64,000 nt of DNA from Candidatus Thiodiazotropha sp. LNASS1 (GTDB lineage Bacteria; Pseudomonadota; Gammaproteobacteria; Chromatiales; Chromatiaceae). Under the pieces are notes generated by a model, which saw nothing but the letters and a program-made list of their open reading frames with translations, searched no databases and was not told where the DNA came from. The number at the start of each line of letters is the position of its first letter. The first letter of the stretch is position 1. Positions 16,915 through 26,124 of this stretch are shown in pieces. Both the position numbers and the translations under genes were made by a program. The DNA is taken from positions 4,464,001 to 4,528,000 of the forward strand of contig NZ_OZ156465.1 in assembly GCF_964212655.1 (NCBI RefSeq). The letters run 5' to 3'.

Positions 16915-18306
16915 ATGGCGATAAGGCTGAGGTTGTTGTCTCTCATTTTGGTGAGTTTGTTCTATTCAGGTTGTGCTTCGACCCCGACCCTTTCCAGATC
17001 CCAGGTATTCGAAGAATATGAACGGATTTCACATCTCCAGAGCCGTATGAACGAGGATAGGGTGAACGATTTGTTCGATCTTGCACCTGTGGGATTTGCC
17101 GCTGCGCAATCGAAGCTGGCGGAAGCAATTGTGCTGGGCCAGAAAAGGAACGATGCCGGGGTGGCGGAGAAGGTGGCCGAAGTGGATCAACTTCTCGATA
17201 AGGCGGAGTCGGATGCAACCCGCTCCAAGCGACTAATGCGCGAAGTGCTCGAAGCACGCCAGTTGGCAATCGCTGCGGGCGCCGATACCATGCTGAAGGA
17301 GCGCTTCGAACTGCTCGATGATAAATTGCGCAAGGCCTCCACCCTGGTTGAAAAGGGTGATATCGAGGATGCAAAGAAATGGCGGCCCGAAATGTTGCAG
17401 GGTTACTCGGATGTGGAACTGGATGCCCTGAAACAAGATGCCACAGAAAATGCCCGTCAGGATATTGCCCAGGCTACCGAAAGTGAAGCGGATGAGTATT
17501 CACCAAAGACCCTGAAACGCGCCCTCGAGGAGTTGGCGCTCTCGGTTGCGGTCCTGGAGACCAACAGGACACAGAGAGAAAAGGCTAAGAATCACGCCTT
17601 GCAGGCCAGTCGATTGGCCAGACGCAGTGTCGAGATCACGGAAATGATCAAAGACTTCAAACGCCGTGAATACACCATGGAGGAGATCATTCTCTGGTAC
17701 CAGAAACAGATCAGCCTGATTAGTGAACCGACTGGAGATGAATTGCACTTTGACCAGCCCAACCATGAGGTGGTCACAGCATTGCGAAACAAACTGGTCA
17801 ATTATACAGAGATACAGCAGGCTGAACTGGCGACAAGGATGGATCTACAGAGTCGGCTCGAGGCGGTGGAACGGGAGAATCGTGAAGCACAAGCGCGTTT
17901 CGACAAGATCCAGGATCTTTTTTCAGCTTACGAGGCCAATGTCTACAGGCAGGGACACAATGTACTGCTTGAATTGCGCGCCTTTAACTTTCCCAGTGGC
18001 GGAAGTGATATCCAATCGGAAAATTTTGCCTTGCTTGACAAGATTGTAACCGCTGTAAAATCCTTCCCGAATCCGGACGTTGTTGTCTCGGGGCATACCG
18101 ATTCAGTGGGTGGAGCGGATGTCAATCAACAACTTTCACAGCGACGTGCTGAAACAGTGGCATCATTCCTGGAAAAAGTAGGCGGTGTCGCCAGGAATCA
18201 TATTACGGCAATCGGCTATGGCGAATCCCGCCCAGTGGCCAATAATGAGACTGAACGAGGACGGAAGAGCAATCGGCGAATCGAAGTGTTGATCATTAAT
18301 GAATAA
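16915..18306 (+). CDS. OmpA-family lipoprotein with N-terminal DUF4398-like helical domain
   Basis: The 463-residue protein has a lipoprotein signal with Cys20 in FYSGC. Residues 30-340 are long, charged helices, the first part resembling DUF4398. The C-terminal ~105 residues are an OmpA-like peptidoglycan-binding domain: VVVSGHTDSVGGADVNQQLSQRRAETVASFL and a final RKSNRRIEVLI. It should link the outer membrane to peptidoglycan. GAGGAG lies upstream of the ATG. The last codons overlap the start of korA by eight bases, an odd coupling of an envelope protein to a cytoplasmic oxidoreductase. Confidence 0.87.
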   Translation: MAIRLRLLSLILVSLFYSGCASTPTLSRSQVFEEYERISHLQSRMNEDRVNDLFDLAPVGFAAAQSKLAEAIVLGQKRNDAGVAEKVAEVDQLLDKAESDATRSKRLMREVLEARQLAIAAGADTMLKERFELLDDKLRKASTLVEKGDIEDAKKWRPEMLQGYSDVELDALKQDATENARQDIAQATESEADEYSPKTLKRALEELALSVAVLETNRTQREKAKNHALQASRLARRSVEITEMIKDFKRREYTMEEIILWYQKQISLISEPTGDELHFDQPNHEVVTALRNKLVNYTEIQQAELATRMDLQSRLEAVERENREAQARFDKIQDLFSAYEANVYRQGHNVLLELRAFNFPSGGSDIQSENFALLDKIVTAVKSFPNPDVVVSGHTDSVGGADVNQQLSQRRAETVASFLEKVGGVARNHITAIGYGESRPVANNETERGRKSNRRIEVLIINE

Positions 18307-20032
18307 TAATAACGAGGTATCTGAATCGAATAACAGTTATTCGGTTGCGATCACGGGTTCTGGTGGAAGTGGTGCGGTAACGGCTGGACGAATCGTCTTG
18401 GAGGCGGCCGCGCGCTGTGGTTATCTGGGTTTGATGACACGATCGGCAGGACCGCAGATTCGCGGCGGTGAGTCTGCGGCAATGGTTCGCTTCAGTCCTG
18501 ATCCCGTGGAATGCATGGGGAATCACTTCGATCTCCTGGTTGCACTTGACTGGCTGAATATAGATCGTTTTGCCGATGAAATTCCGCTAACGGATAAAAG
18601 CCTGATTCTCTGTGATCCTGCCGCCGGGGATGTGCCTGCACAATTACGCAGTAACGGCGCTGAAATCAGGGAGGTTCCATTCAAGGTGTTTGCCTCCGGT
18701 TTGCCTGAGGGTCGTATCAATATGGTTGCGTTGGGAGCGATGGCGATGGTCTGCGGTTTGCAGCTCGAAGCCTTGGAGGCCAGCGTCAAACAGATACTGC
18801 AGAGAAAGGGCGGGGAGGTGGTGGAATCCGCATTAAGGGCCTTGAGTCTTGGCTACAATCATGACCGGCGTCCTGTACAGGCGCCATTGCTGCCGGGTGA
18901 TCGATACGACGTTTGGAGTATAACCGGCAATCAGGCCTGTGGCGTCGGTGCCCTGCGCGGCGGGGTGAGGTTCGTTGCGGCCTATCCAATCACACCTGCC
19001 AGCGAGATGCTTGAGTGGTTGGCGCCGCGATTGGAAAAACTGGGTGGCTCGCTGTTACAGGCGGAGGATGAACTGGCCTCCATCAATATGATTATCGGCG
19101 CCTCGTTTGGTGGCGTGCCTTCTCTCACCGCCACCTCGGGTCCCGGTTTAAGCCTGATGGTCGAGGGCTTGGGCCTGGCGCTGGTCAGTGAGACCCCGGT
19201 GACGGTCGTCAATGTGATGAGAGGCGGACCATCGACCGGCATACCCACCAAGTCGGAACAGGCCGATCTCGATATCGCGCTCTATGGTCTGCATGGCGAT
19301 GCGCCACATCTGGTATTTGCCCCTCTCTCCATCCGCGATTGTGTCTTCACCACCCAATGGGCTGTGCAACTGGCGGAACATCTGCAGACAATTTCCGTGG
19401 TGCTCTCAGATCAATCCCTGGGACAGTCACAGGCGATTATCGAGACGCCTCCTGTGTCGGATATGCCCTGGCGGCGTGCGATAGAGGAAGTGCCCGATGC
19501 CGACTATATGCGCTATCGGGTTACAGCGGACAGTATCTCACCGATGACGCTTCCCGGCACTCCGGGGGGCATGTATACAGCCGATGGGCTGGAGCACAAT
19601 GAGCGCGGTACACCTTCTAGCATGGCCGTCGATCATCGAGAGCAACTCAACAAGCGCCTGAACAAGCTTGAGGAATTCGATTATGGCGATGATTGGGCGG
19701 AGATCGAGGGGCAGGGGGACGCGTGTATTATCACTTGGGGATCGAGCACAGGTGTGGTCAAGGAGGCGAGAAACAAACTACGGCGGCAGAGCAGAGACAT
19801 CAGGATCATTGCAATCCGTCTGCTTGCCCCATTGCAGAAGCAGAAACTGAGCCGGGCCATAGGTGGAGCAGACAGAGTCCTTGTGGTTGAACAGAATCAC
19901 AGTGGCCAGCTTTTTCGCTATCTGCGTGCCCAGGGTGTGTTACCCAAGCAAGCAGAGTCCCTGGCGCAACCGGGGCCCTTGCCTCTCCGTTCCGGGCGGA
20001 TTATCAGGTCGCTTACTGCTAAGGATGCGTGA
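18299..20032 (+). CDS. korA: 2-oxoglutarate (2-oxoacid):ferredoxin oxidoreductase, fused gamma-alpha subunit
   Basis: The 577-residue KorA combines the gamma domain (residues ~15-190, with ITGSGGSGAVTAGRI and RSAGPQIRGGESAAMVRF) and the alpha domain (from ~205, with ITGNQACGVGALRGGVRFVAAYPITPASEM). Together with KorB it interconverts 2-oxoglutarate, CoA and oxidised ferredoxin with succinyl-CoA and CO2, either oxidatively or as a reductive TCA-cycle step. The start overlaps the upstream OmpA gene. KorB follows after 88 bases. No ferredoxin or delta subunit gene adjoins, as is usual for the two-subunit enzymes. The 2-oxoglutarate specificity rests on family resemblance. Confidence 0.9.
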   Translation: MNNNNEVSESNNSYSVAITGSGGSGAVTAGRIVLEAAARCGYLGLMTRSAGPQIRGGESAAMVRFSPDPVECMGNHFDLLVALDWLNIDRFADEIPLTDKSLILCDPAAGDVPAQLRSNGAEIREVPFKVFASGLPEGRINMVALGAMAMVCGLQLEALEASVKQILQRKGGEVVESALRALSLGYNHDRRPVQAPLLPGDRYDVWSITGNQACGVGALRGGVRFVAAYPITPASEMLEWLAPRLEKLGGSLLQAEDELASINMIIGASFGGVPSLTATSGPGLSLMVEGLGLALVSETPVTVVNVMRGGPSTGIPTKSEQADLDIALYGLHGDAPHLVFAPLSIRDCVFTTQWAVQLAEHLQTISVVLSDQSLGQSQAIIETPPVSDMPWRRAIEEVPDADYMRYRVTADSISPMTLPGTPGGMYTADGLEHNERGTPSSMAVDHREQLNKRLNKLEEFDYGDDWAEIEGQGDACIITWGSSTGVVKEARNKLRRQSRDIRIIAIRLLAPLQKQKLSRAIGGADRVLVVEQNHSGQLFRYLRAQGVLPKQAESLAQPGPLPLRSGRIIRSLTAKDA

Positions 20033-20120
20033 GTATGCAATGGGCTTGTGTGAATCTCGATTGGGAAGCTGAGGAATATACGGAGCTTCCTTTAATCTGT
20101 TGCTACGAGGAGTGCGGAAA

Positions 20121-20948
20121 ATGCCGGTACCAGCATTGAAGGCGAAGGACTACAAATCGGGCATTAAACCGGTATGGTGTCCTGGCTGCGGACATTTTGC
20201 CGTCTTGGCGGCCCTGACAAAGGCAATGGCCCATCTTGGGCTGGAAAAAGAGCGTGTGGCAGTTGTCTCGGGTATCGGCTGTTCCTCGCGCCTGCCCGCC
20301 TATATAGACAGTTATGGCTTTCATGGTATCCATGGCCGTGCGCTGGCGGCGGCCTCAGGACTCAAGGCGGCAAGACCCGACTTGACAGTTGTGGTTGCCG
20401 GGGGTGACGGTGATGGCTTCTCAATTGGCGGCAATCACTTTCTGCACGCCTGCCGGCGCAATATGGATATGACCTACATCGTGATGGATAACGAAGTCTA
20501 TGGCATGACCAAAGGCCAGGCATCCCCGACAACAAGACCGACATGGACCCAGAGTAAAATGACACCCCACGGTACGGGTATACCCCGTTTCAACCCGGCG
20601 GCCATCGCATTGGCGGCCGGGGCCGGATTTATCGCCCGGGGATACTCGGGCGAGCCGGCGGAAATGACCCGACTGTTGGTCGAAGCGATCGAGTATCCCG
20701 GGTTTGCATTCGTCCAGGTATTGAGCGGTTGCGTGACCTTTCGTCCGGATCAACGGGGATGGAAAGAGGTCGTTCACCCCTTTATCAACGATGTGCCCAC
20801 TGAAGACAGGATCAAGGCTGCGCAGATCATACAGGCGGACGAGGGCAAGGCGACAGGTATCATATACGCCTCTCCCTTTCCAGTCTGGCAGCCTGAAAAT
20901 AAGCAGGTTACAGAACTGGGTCTCTTAGAGGAGGAGTTTTGTATATGA
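20121..20948 (+). CDS. korB: 2-oxoglutarate (2-oxoacid):ferredoxin oxidoreductase, beta subunit
   Basis: KorB is the thiamine-diphosphate and Fe-S subunit. Visible motifs in the 275 residues are VWCPGCGHFAVLAAL (CxxC near residue 20), GIGCSSRLPAYIDSYGFHGIHGRALAAASG, and the TPP/Mg-binding GGDGDGFSIGGNHFLHACRRN plus MDNEVYGMTKGQ. ATG 20121 is preferred because GAGGAG precedes it; a longer in-frame start is seven codons upstream. The stop overlaps the next gene's ATG as ATGA, so the ferritin-like protein is translationally coupled. Confidence 0.92.
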   Translation: MPVPALKAKDYKSGIKPVWCPGCGHFAVLAALTKAMAHLGLEKERVAVVSGIGCSSRLPAYIDSYGFHGIHGRALAAASGLKAARPDLTVVVAGGDGDGFSIGGNHFLHACRRNMDMTYIVMDNEVYGMTKGQASPTTRPTWTQSKMTPHGTGIPRFNPAAIALAAGAGFIARGYSGEPAEMTRLLVEAIEYPGFAFVQVLSGCVTFRPDQRGWKEVVHPFINDVPTEDRIKAAQIIQADEGKATGIIYASPFPVWQPENKQVTELGLLEEEFCI

Positions 20949-21466
20949 GTGATAATCCAGAGATAGTGATTGAAACAGTGGGAGAGTTTCTGGTGCATGC
21001 TCTTGAGCTGGAGGAGGCCTCCAGCGACCATTATGATGAGCTGGCGGACAGCATGGAGATACACAACAATCTTAAGGTTGCCGAGCTGTTCAGGAAGCTG
21101 GGAGACTATAGCCGGCAGCACGCAAAAGAGGTGCATGAGCGTACTGCAGGCATCGAACTGCCGAAGATAACGCCGTGGGATTTCAAGTGGAAGTGCCCCT
21201 CTTCACCGGAATCGTTCTGTATGGAAGAGGCGAGCTATATGATGACCATTACCCAGGCGATGGAGATCGCACTGTTCAACGAGACCCGTGGCAGGGATTT
21301 CTACCAGCAGGTTGCCGACAACACACCGAACGATGAGGTGCGAAGAATCGCATTGGAGATGGTCGAAGAGGAGGGCTGGCATGTGGAGATGCTGCGTGAG
21401 TGGCAAACCAGTCTGCAAGAGGAGCCACCGCTGGACGATCTTGATCCGCCCAATATGCCAGAATGA
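20945..21466 (+). CDS. Ferritin-like / rubrerythrin-family protein
   Basis: The 173-residue protein is an all-helical four-helix-bundle candidate with the ferritin-like di-iron pattern. FLVHALELEEASSDHYDELAD gives E-x-x-x-x-x-x-x-Y/H, FRKLGDYSRQHAKEVHER supplies a His after an acidic residue, and the second half repeats this as MEIALFNETRGRDFYQQVAD and MVEEEGWHVEMLREW (ExxH). The rubredoxin C-terminal domain of true rubrerythrins is absent. Start coupled to korB by ATGA after GAGGAGGAG. A role in protecting the oxygen-sensitive KorAB, or in supplying it with iron, is inferred from this linkage. Confidence 0.8.
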   Translation: MSDNPEIVIETVGEFLVHALELEEASSDHYDELADSMEIHNNLKVAELFRKLGDYSRQHAKEVHERTAGIELPKITPWDFKWKCPSSPESFCMEEASYMMTITQAMEIALFNETRGRDFYQQVADNTPNDEVRRIALEMVEEEGWHVEMLREWQTSLQEEPPLDDLDPPNMPE

Positions 21467-21634
21467 GGTTTCACGCTCTGCCTAAACAGATGTCACCGGC
21501 GATGCCTGCGATAACCGTACGACACTAAGCTAAATCGGCGGCCAGTTATTTCTGTCGACGGGGCATATTAGAGGCCCAATCTGCAGCTGATGAAATGGGC
21601 TGGTGAGTCCGTTTTACCTGCCCATCGTTGATGC

Positions 21635-21955
21635 TTAGCCGGCTTCCAAATGGGTATCGCTGACTGATTTGCTCTCCCTATCTATCTTTTGCTGCTCCTC
21701 TTGCTCCAGCAACCTCAAAAGTTGGCCGAAGTAGTGGCTGAGATAGGTGGATGCGTTCAATGTGAACCATATGAATGTAAAGATCGAGGCGTAGACCTTC
21801 ACTTCGAACATGGCACCATCTCTATCCAGTTCCAAAAGCTTGGCGACATTTATCGGATCGATGAAGGTGAAAAAAATAATGGTGAGTAGACCTGCGATGA
21901 TGGCGCTGGTCCAGAGATATCCTATCAGGCACTTACATTTCAACAAACTGAGCAT
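21635..21955 (-). CDS. Small two-helix membrane protein, function unknown
   Basis: The 106-residue product has two hydrophobic helices (about 10-34 and 54-75) and a charged C-terminal tail rich in Gln, Glu and Lys (LLEQEEQQKIDRESK). I recognise no family. GGAGG lies six bases before the ATG, supporting real translation. It points away from the neighbouring unknown gene at 22253, and the 297-base gap between them holds nothing I can identify. Confidence 0.6.
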   Translation of the reverse strand: MLSLLKCKCLIGYLWTSAIIAGLLTIIFFTFIDPINVAKLLELDRDGAMFEVKVYASIFTFIWFTLNASTYLSHYFGQLLRLLEQEEQQKIDRESKSVSDTHLEAG

Positions 21956-22252
21956 TCATATTCCTCCAGTTGGTCTTTCTATCTTCCCGGTGTTGCCAGG
22001 CTTATCGTTATAGTGTCTGTGCAAAGGTTAACAGGCAGACAGAGTGATATCACCATTTCTTAATCCAGGGAATCGGTGCCAGGTCTTTTTTACAGCGCTT
22101 TAAGCATGCCTTAAGCATCATTCGCTAGTATTTTAACGATTATGCATGGTATGGGTGGAGGTCCACAGTTGATCACTCGCTTCAATCTGTTGATGTTGAT
22201 GCAATGGAAGGTTTTTCCAGAATCATGCGATGACAAGGAGGATGTTATATAA

Positions 22253-22723
22253 ATGTTTAATTTTTTTGAAAAAAATCTGGAGAAAAGACTCCTTTGCAAC
22301 CATCTGCTTTCGGTCGGACTGGAGTTGGGTGAGATGCCGCCTGGACTTGTCAGGCAACTCCTGCAGATAGTGCATCAACAGGTGACTTCGGTATCGAGAA
22401 AATATAGACAGCCTGTCCATATCGTCTCCGAGAGCATTATCTGTTCCGCCGCCTGGGGTATTGCCTATTGTCTGTTGGGTCCAAGCAAACTGCTTGATGT
22501 CTATCCTGAATACAAGGACAGGACGGAAGAGACTGAGATGGAGTTGTTGCTGTTTCAGGGTGGCAACAGTTCAGAAAACAATATCTATCAACAGATATTT
22601 AGGCTTCTGCTTGATACACCGCACTGCCATCCTGAAGTGAAGACTCTGTGCGAACAGACACGCTTGGCAACAGTAAAGAGTATTCCAGGTGTGTTTGACA
22701 ACGGCTTCTTGTCGTTGCATTGA
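22253..22723 (+). CDS. Hypothetical protein
   Basis: The 156-residue product has no signal peptide. It is mostly helical, with a central hydrophobic stretch (SIICSAAWGIAYCLLGPSKLL) that could be a buried helix or weak membrane segment, and a Cys/His-rich C-terminal part (TPHCHPEVKTLCEQTRL). No family recognised. AAGGAGG is present 12 bases upstream of the ATG. It stands alone between two intergenic gaps, with a weak TTGATA/TATCAA inverted repeat (22720-22747) just past the stop. Confidence 0.6.
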   Translation: MFNFFEKNLEKRLLCNHLLSVGLELGEMPPGLVRQLLQIVHQQVTSVSRKYRQPVHIVSESIICSAAWGIAYCLLGPSKLLDVYPEYKDRTEETEMELLLFQGGNSSENNIYQQIFRLLLDTPHCHPEVKTLCEQTRLATVKSIPGVFDNGFLSLH

Positions 22724-22945
22724 TAACTGAAACCAGTCAGCTATCAATGAGATTGTCTTGGCTGGATCGATCATCAGTTCAAGTATTTTGGTGCAGTGCT
22801 TCTCTTTCGATGGAGCGTATTGGTGACGGGATGACAATCGGAGAGGGCAGGGGTGCCGTCAGCATTGCCCAGGGGGCTACTCTGAGACCGCGCCCTTAAA
22901 GAGGGATGCCAAGCGTTCCCGGCGACTGTGTAAAAAGCCTCCAAC

Positions 22946-25435
22946 TCATGCTTTTCTCATAGTCACCAAAGGCGGGGTATTGAGCAGCGACCGGCTGGCC
23001 AGGGTACCCGCAATACCGACACATACCGCACCTCCCAGCAGGGCGGTAATCCACATCGAAAAATTGAGTTCCCAGGGTAGATTGAATACCTCATTTGCCA
23101 GTGAATAACTGATCGCACTGGCCAATGCAGCTGATATCAGGCCTGCCAACCCACCGAGCAGAGCAAATTCCAGCAGGGTGGAGAGCAGCAGGATGCTCCG
23201 TTTGACACCAAGTGTGCGTAATACGGCGGTTTCCTGTACCTTCAGTTCATGGCTTGCCTGAATGCCTGTGTAGAGTACGATCAGTCCTGCGGCAAGGGTA
23301 AACAGGAAAACCGACTCTACCGCCAGGGCTCCGCGATCCATGATGGTACGCACCTGCCTCATCAGTGCAGTGACGTCCAGTGCCGTGATACTGGGGAAAC
23401 GTTGGATCAGACTGTGCAGGACCTGCCTCTTTTCAGCAGGCAGATAGAAGCTGGTGATGTAGGTGGCCGGTTGTTGGACCAGTAATCCCGGTGTACCGAT
23501 AACAAAGAAATTAACATTGAACGAGTCCCATTCCACCGAACGAAGGTTTTCTACGCGGCCCATAACGCGGCTGCCGGCAACCTCGAACTCCAGCTCCGCG
23601 CCGAGGGGTATCCCCAGGGTCTCCGCCAATCCCAGCTCCACCGAGAACCAAGATTCATTCTGCTGCGATTCCAACCACCAACGGCCAGAGACGATTTTAT
23701 TGTCGCGCTGGGGCTGGGTTGCATGGCTTATGTTGAAATCCCTGGTTGCAAGCCGCTGAGCCCTGGGGTTGTCGTAATCGTCGCGACTGACCGGATCCCC
23801 ATCAATACTGACCAGTCGGCCGCGGATCATGGGAAACAGTCCATTCGTCATGATGCCGCCCTGGGCCAGCAGATCACGCACGGCTTCGACCTCATCGGGC
23901 TGGATATTGATCAGAAACTGGTTGGGGCTGTCGTCGGGAAGCGCGCCCTGCCAACTGGATAACAGATCGACCCTGACAATCGCCAGCAGCAATAACACTG
24001 TGAAACCCAAACCGAAACCGGTCAGCTGCATGGTGGTTGTGGCTGGATTGCGTGACAGGCTGGCCAATCCATAGCGCCATGAACCGGCCGTAAGATGCCG
24101 TAACGGCGCCAGTACAAAGACCAGCAGGCGCGAAATCAAGAGCAGAATTGTCAGTCCGGCCAGGAGACCGGAAATCAGGCGCAAGGCCATCTCGTCATTG
24201 CCGATTTGCCATACCAGCAATATGCTCAATGAGAGCAGGGCAGCCATCAGAAAGAGCCTGTAGCTGATGGGTGGGGCGTCCAGGTGACGTCTGAACACGC
24301 GCAATGGAGGCACTTCACCGAGGCGAATGATGGAGGGTAGAGAGAAACCGATCAGCACCAGAATGCCGGTGATAAGGCCCGATACCAGGGGCCAGGCCGT
24401 TGGCGCCGGGATCTGGCTGGTGAACCAGTGACCGATCAGTCGAATAAGCAGGGTCTGCACGCCCAATCCGGTGAATACGCCGATGATGCTGGCGATCAGC
24501 CCGAGACTCAACAGTCGCAGAATGAATATCCGGGTGACTTGCCGGCGACTGGCGCCAAGGCATCTCAGCAGGGCACTGCTATCCGACTGCCGTTCCACAA
24601 AACGGCGGCTGGAGAGTGCTACGGCCACCATGCACAGCAGGATGGCGGTGGCGGCGGCAAGGCGCAGAAAGCGCCCCCCCTGGTCCAGAGCGCTACGCAG
24701 TTCCGGCCGGGCCGTGCGGATATCCTCAACCTGCAGACCACCGATATTCTGATCTTCCACCCAATACCGGTAGTCGCTCATCTCAGAAGGGGGCCCCGCT
24801 ATCAGCAAGTAGTGCCTGACCCGGCTTGCGGGACCCAGCAAGCCGGTCTCCTCTATATCGTCGATGGGGATCAGCAACCGGGGCGCCAGTTGAAACAGAT
24901 TGGCTGAACGGTCCGGTTCATAGACGATGATGCGACTGACCCTGAAGCTGCGTTTCCCCACTTTGATCTCATCACCGATAGCGACTCCCAGCAGAGGCAG
25001 CAGGCGTTCCTCCAGCCAGGCCTCGCCCGAAGCCGGTACGGTATCGGCAGCACGGTCCGTTCCAGACACGCTGTCACGCACCCGCATCTGTCCACGCAGT
25101 GGGTAGGTGTCGGAGACCCCTTTGACCTGGACCAGCTGGGTCGAGTCGCGATGCAGGATGACACTGGGGAAGCTGAGGGTCTTAGCATGGGCGAGCTGTC
25201 TTCGTTCAGCTTCCTGAAGAAGAAACCCGGGCAGTGGCTGGTTGCTCTCGACCCTCAGATCGGCCGCCAGCACCTCGCTCGCCTGGCGTGCCATGGCACG
25301 TTCAATGCGGTCGGTAAAAAAACCCACCGAAGTCACCGAGGCCACGGCGATCACCAGCGCAATGGCCAATAACCTTAGCTCCCCGGCACGCCAATCCCGG
25401 CGCAGCAATCTCAATGCAAAACGGAGTGAGTTCAA
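22946..25435 (-). CDS. ybbP: ABC transporter permease, YbbP/FtsX family
   Basis: The 829-residue membrane protein has the layout of E. coli YbbP: an N-terminal helix (about 15-40), a large periplasmic domain, a block of FtsX-type helices around 255-370, further helices near 390-460, a second soluble domain, and three C-terminal helices. The C-terminal FtsX segment (AVLRTLGVKRSILLLSTLLEFALLGGLAGLIS) is clear. It forms a transporter with the ATPase encoded immediately upstream, with which it overlaps as ATGA. The YbbA-YbbP system is presumed to move hydrophobic substrates out of the inner membrane, but its cargo is not established. Confidence 0.9.
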   Translation of the reverse strand: MNSLRFALRLLRRDWRAGELRLLAIALVIAVASVTSVGFFTDRIERAMARQASEVLAADLRVESNQPLPGFLLQEAERRQLAHAKTLSFPSVILHRDSTQLVQVKGVSDTYPLRGQMRVRDSVSGTDRAADTVPASGEAWLEERLLPLLGVAIGDEIKVGKRSFRVSRIIVYEPDRSANLFQLAPRLLIPIDDIEETGLLGPASRVRHYLLIAGPPSEMSDYRYWVEDQNIGGLQVEDIRTARPELRSALDQGGRFLRLAAATAILLCMVAVALSSRRFVERQSDSSALLRCLGASRRQVTRIFILRLLSLGLIASIIGVFTGLGVQTLLIRLIGHWFTSQIPAPTAWPLVSGLITGILVLIGFSLPSIIRLGEVPPLRVFRRHLDAPPISYRLFLMAALLSLSILLVWQIGNDEMALRLISGLLAGLTILLLISRLLVFVLAPLRHLTAGSWRYGLASLSRNPATTTMQLTGFGLGFTVLLLLAIVRVDLLSSWQGALPDDSPNQFLINIQPDEVEAVRDLLAQGGIMTNGLFPMIRGRLVSIDGDPVSRDDYDNPRAQRLATRDFNISHATQPQRDNKIVSGRWWLESQQNESWFSVELGLAETLGIPLGAELEFEVAGSRVMGRVENLRSVEWDSFNVNFFVIGTPGLLVQQPATYITSFYLPAEKRQVLHSLIQRFPSITALDVTALMRQVRTIMDRGALAVESVFLFTLAAGLIVLYTGIQASHELKVQETAVLRTLGVKRSILLLSTLLEFALLGGLAGLISAALASAISYSLANEVFNLPWELNFSMWITALLGGAVCVGIAGTLASRSLLNTPPLVTMRKA

Positions 25436-26124
25436 GCTTCGCTCTCCAACATGCCGTCGCGGAGATAGAGGCGACGATCGCAGCGACCGGCCAGCATCTC
25501 GTCGTGGGTGACCAGAATCAGTACGGTTTGGCTCTGCTCCTGCAGTTTGAACAGCAGATCGGCCACCCGTTCTCCGGTATGGGCATCCAGGTTGGCAGTC
25601 GGCTCGTCCGCAAACAGAATCCTGGGATCCGGGGCAAATGCGCGTGCCAACGCCACTCGCTGTTGTTCACCTCCCGAAAGTTGGGAAGGGTAGTGGTGCA
25701 GGCGCTGTGCCAGTCCGGCTTGTGACAGGGCGGCCTTGGCCGCCTGTTCGGGATCCCGATGCCCCGCCAGTTCGAGGGGTAACATGACATTCTCCAGGGC
25801 AGTCATGCCGGAGAGCAGTTGGAATGACTGGAAAACAAAGCCCACCTTGCCGGCACGCAGCGCGGCACGACCATCCTCATCCAATCCGCTCAAGGGAGTG
25901 TCGAACAGTCTGACCTCACCGGAGGAGGCCTGGTCCAAACCGGCCAGCAATCCCAGCAGCGTGGATTTACCCGAGCCCGAGGCGCCGAGGATCGCCACTG
26001 CCTCGCCGGGTGACACCTCCAGGTCGATCCGCTGCAGGATATCTATCCGGCCTTCAGCTGTCTCGACGAACTTCACCAGGCCACTTGCGGTCACAGGGTG
26101 TTGATTGGATGATGGTTGCAACAT
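25432..26124 (-). CDS. ybbA: ABC transporter ATP-binding protein, LolD-like
   Basis: The 230-residue ATPase has Walker A GASGSGKST (residues 47-55), the signature LSGGEQQRVALARAF, and Walker B ILFADEPTANLD, and belongs to the LolD/MacB-type ATPases that pair with FtsX-like permeases. The ATG at 26124 is chosen because AGGA lies eight bases upstream and the protein then has normal length; a much longer in-frame start up to 26376 would run through tesA. Its start codon overlaps that of the divergent tesA within the four bases CATG (26122-26125). The divergence of ybbA and tesA is conserved from E. coli. Confidence 0.92.
   Translation of the reverse strand: MLQPSSNQHPVTASGLVKFVETAEGRIDILQRIDLEVSPGEAVAILGASGSGKSTLLGLLAGLDQASSGEVRLFDTPLSGLDEDGRAALRAGKVGFVFQSFQLLSGMTALENVMLPLELAGHRDPEQAAKAALSQAGLAQRLHHYPSQLSGGEQQRVALARAFAPDPRILFADEPTANLDAHTGERVADLLFKLQEQSQTVLILVTHDEMLAGRCDRRLYLRDGMLESEA

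Noticed and set aside
21587-21620. CTGATGA motif followed by a possible stem, resembling a hammerhead ribozyme core
   Set aside because: The required GAAA after stem II and the closing stem III are absent.
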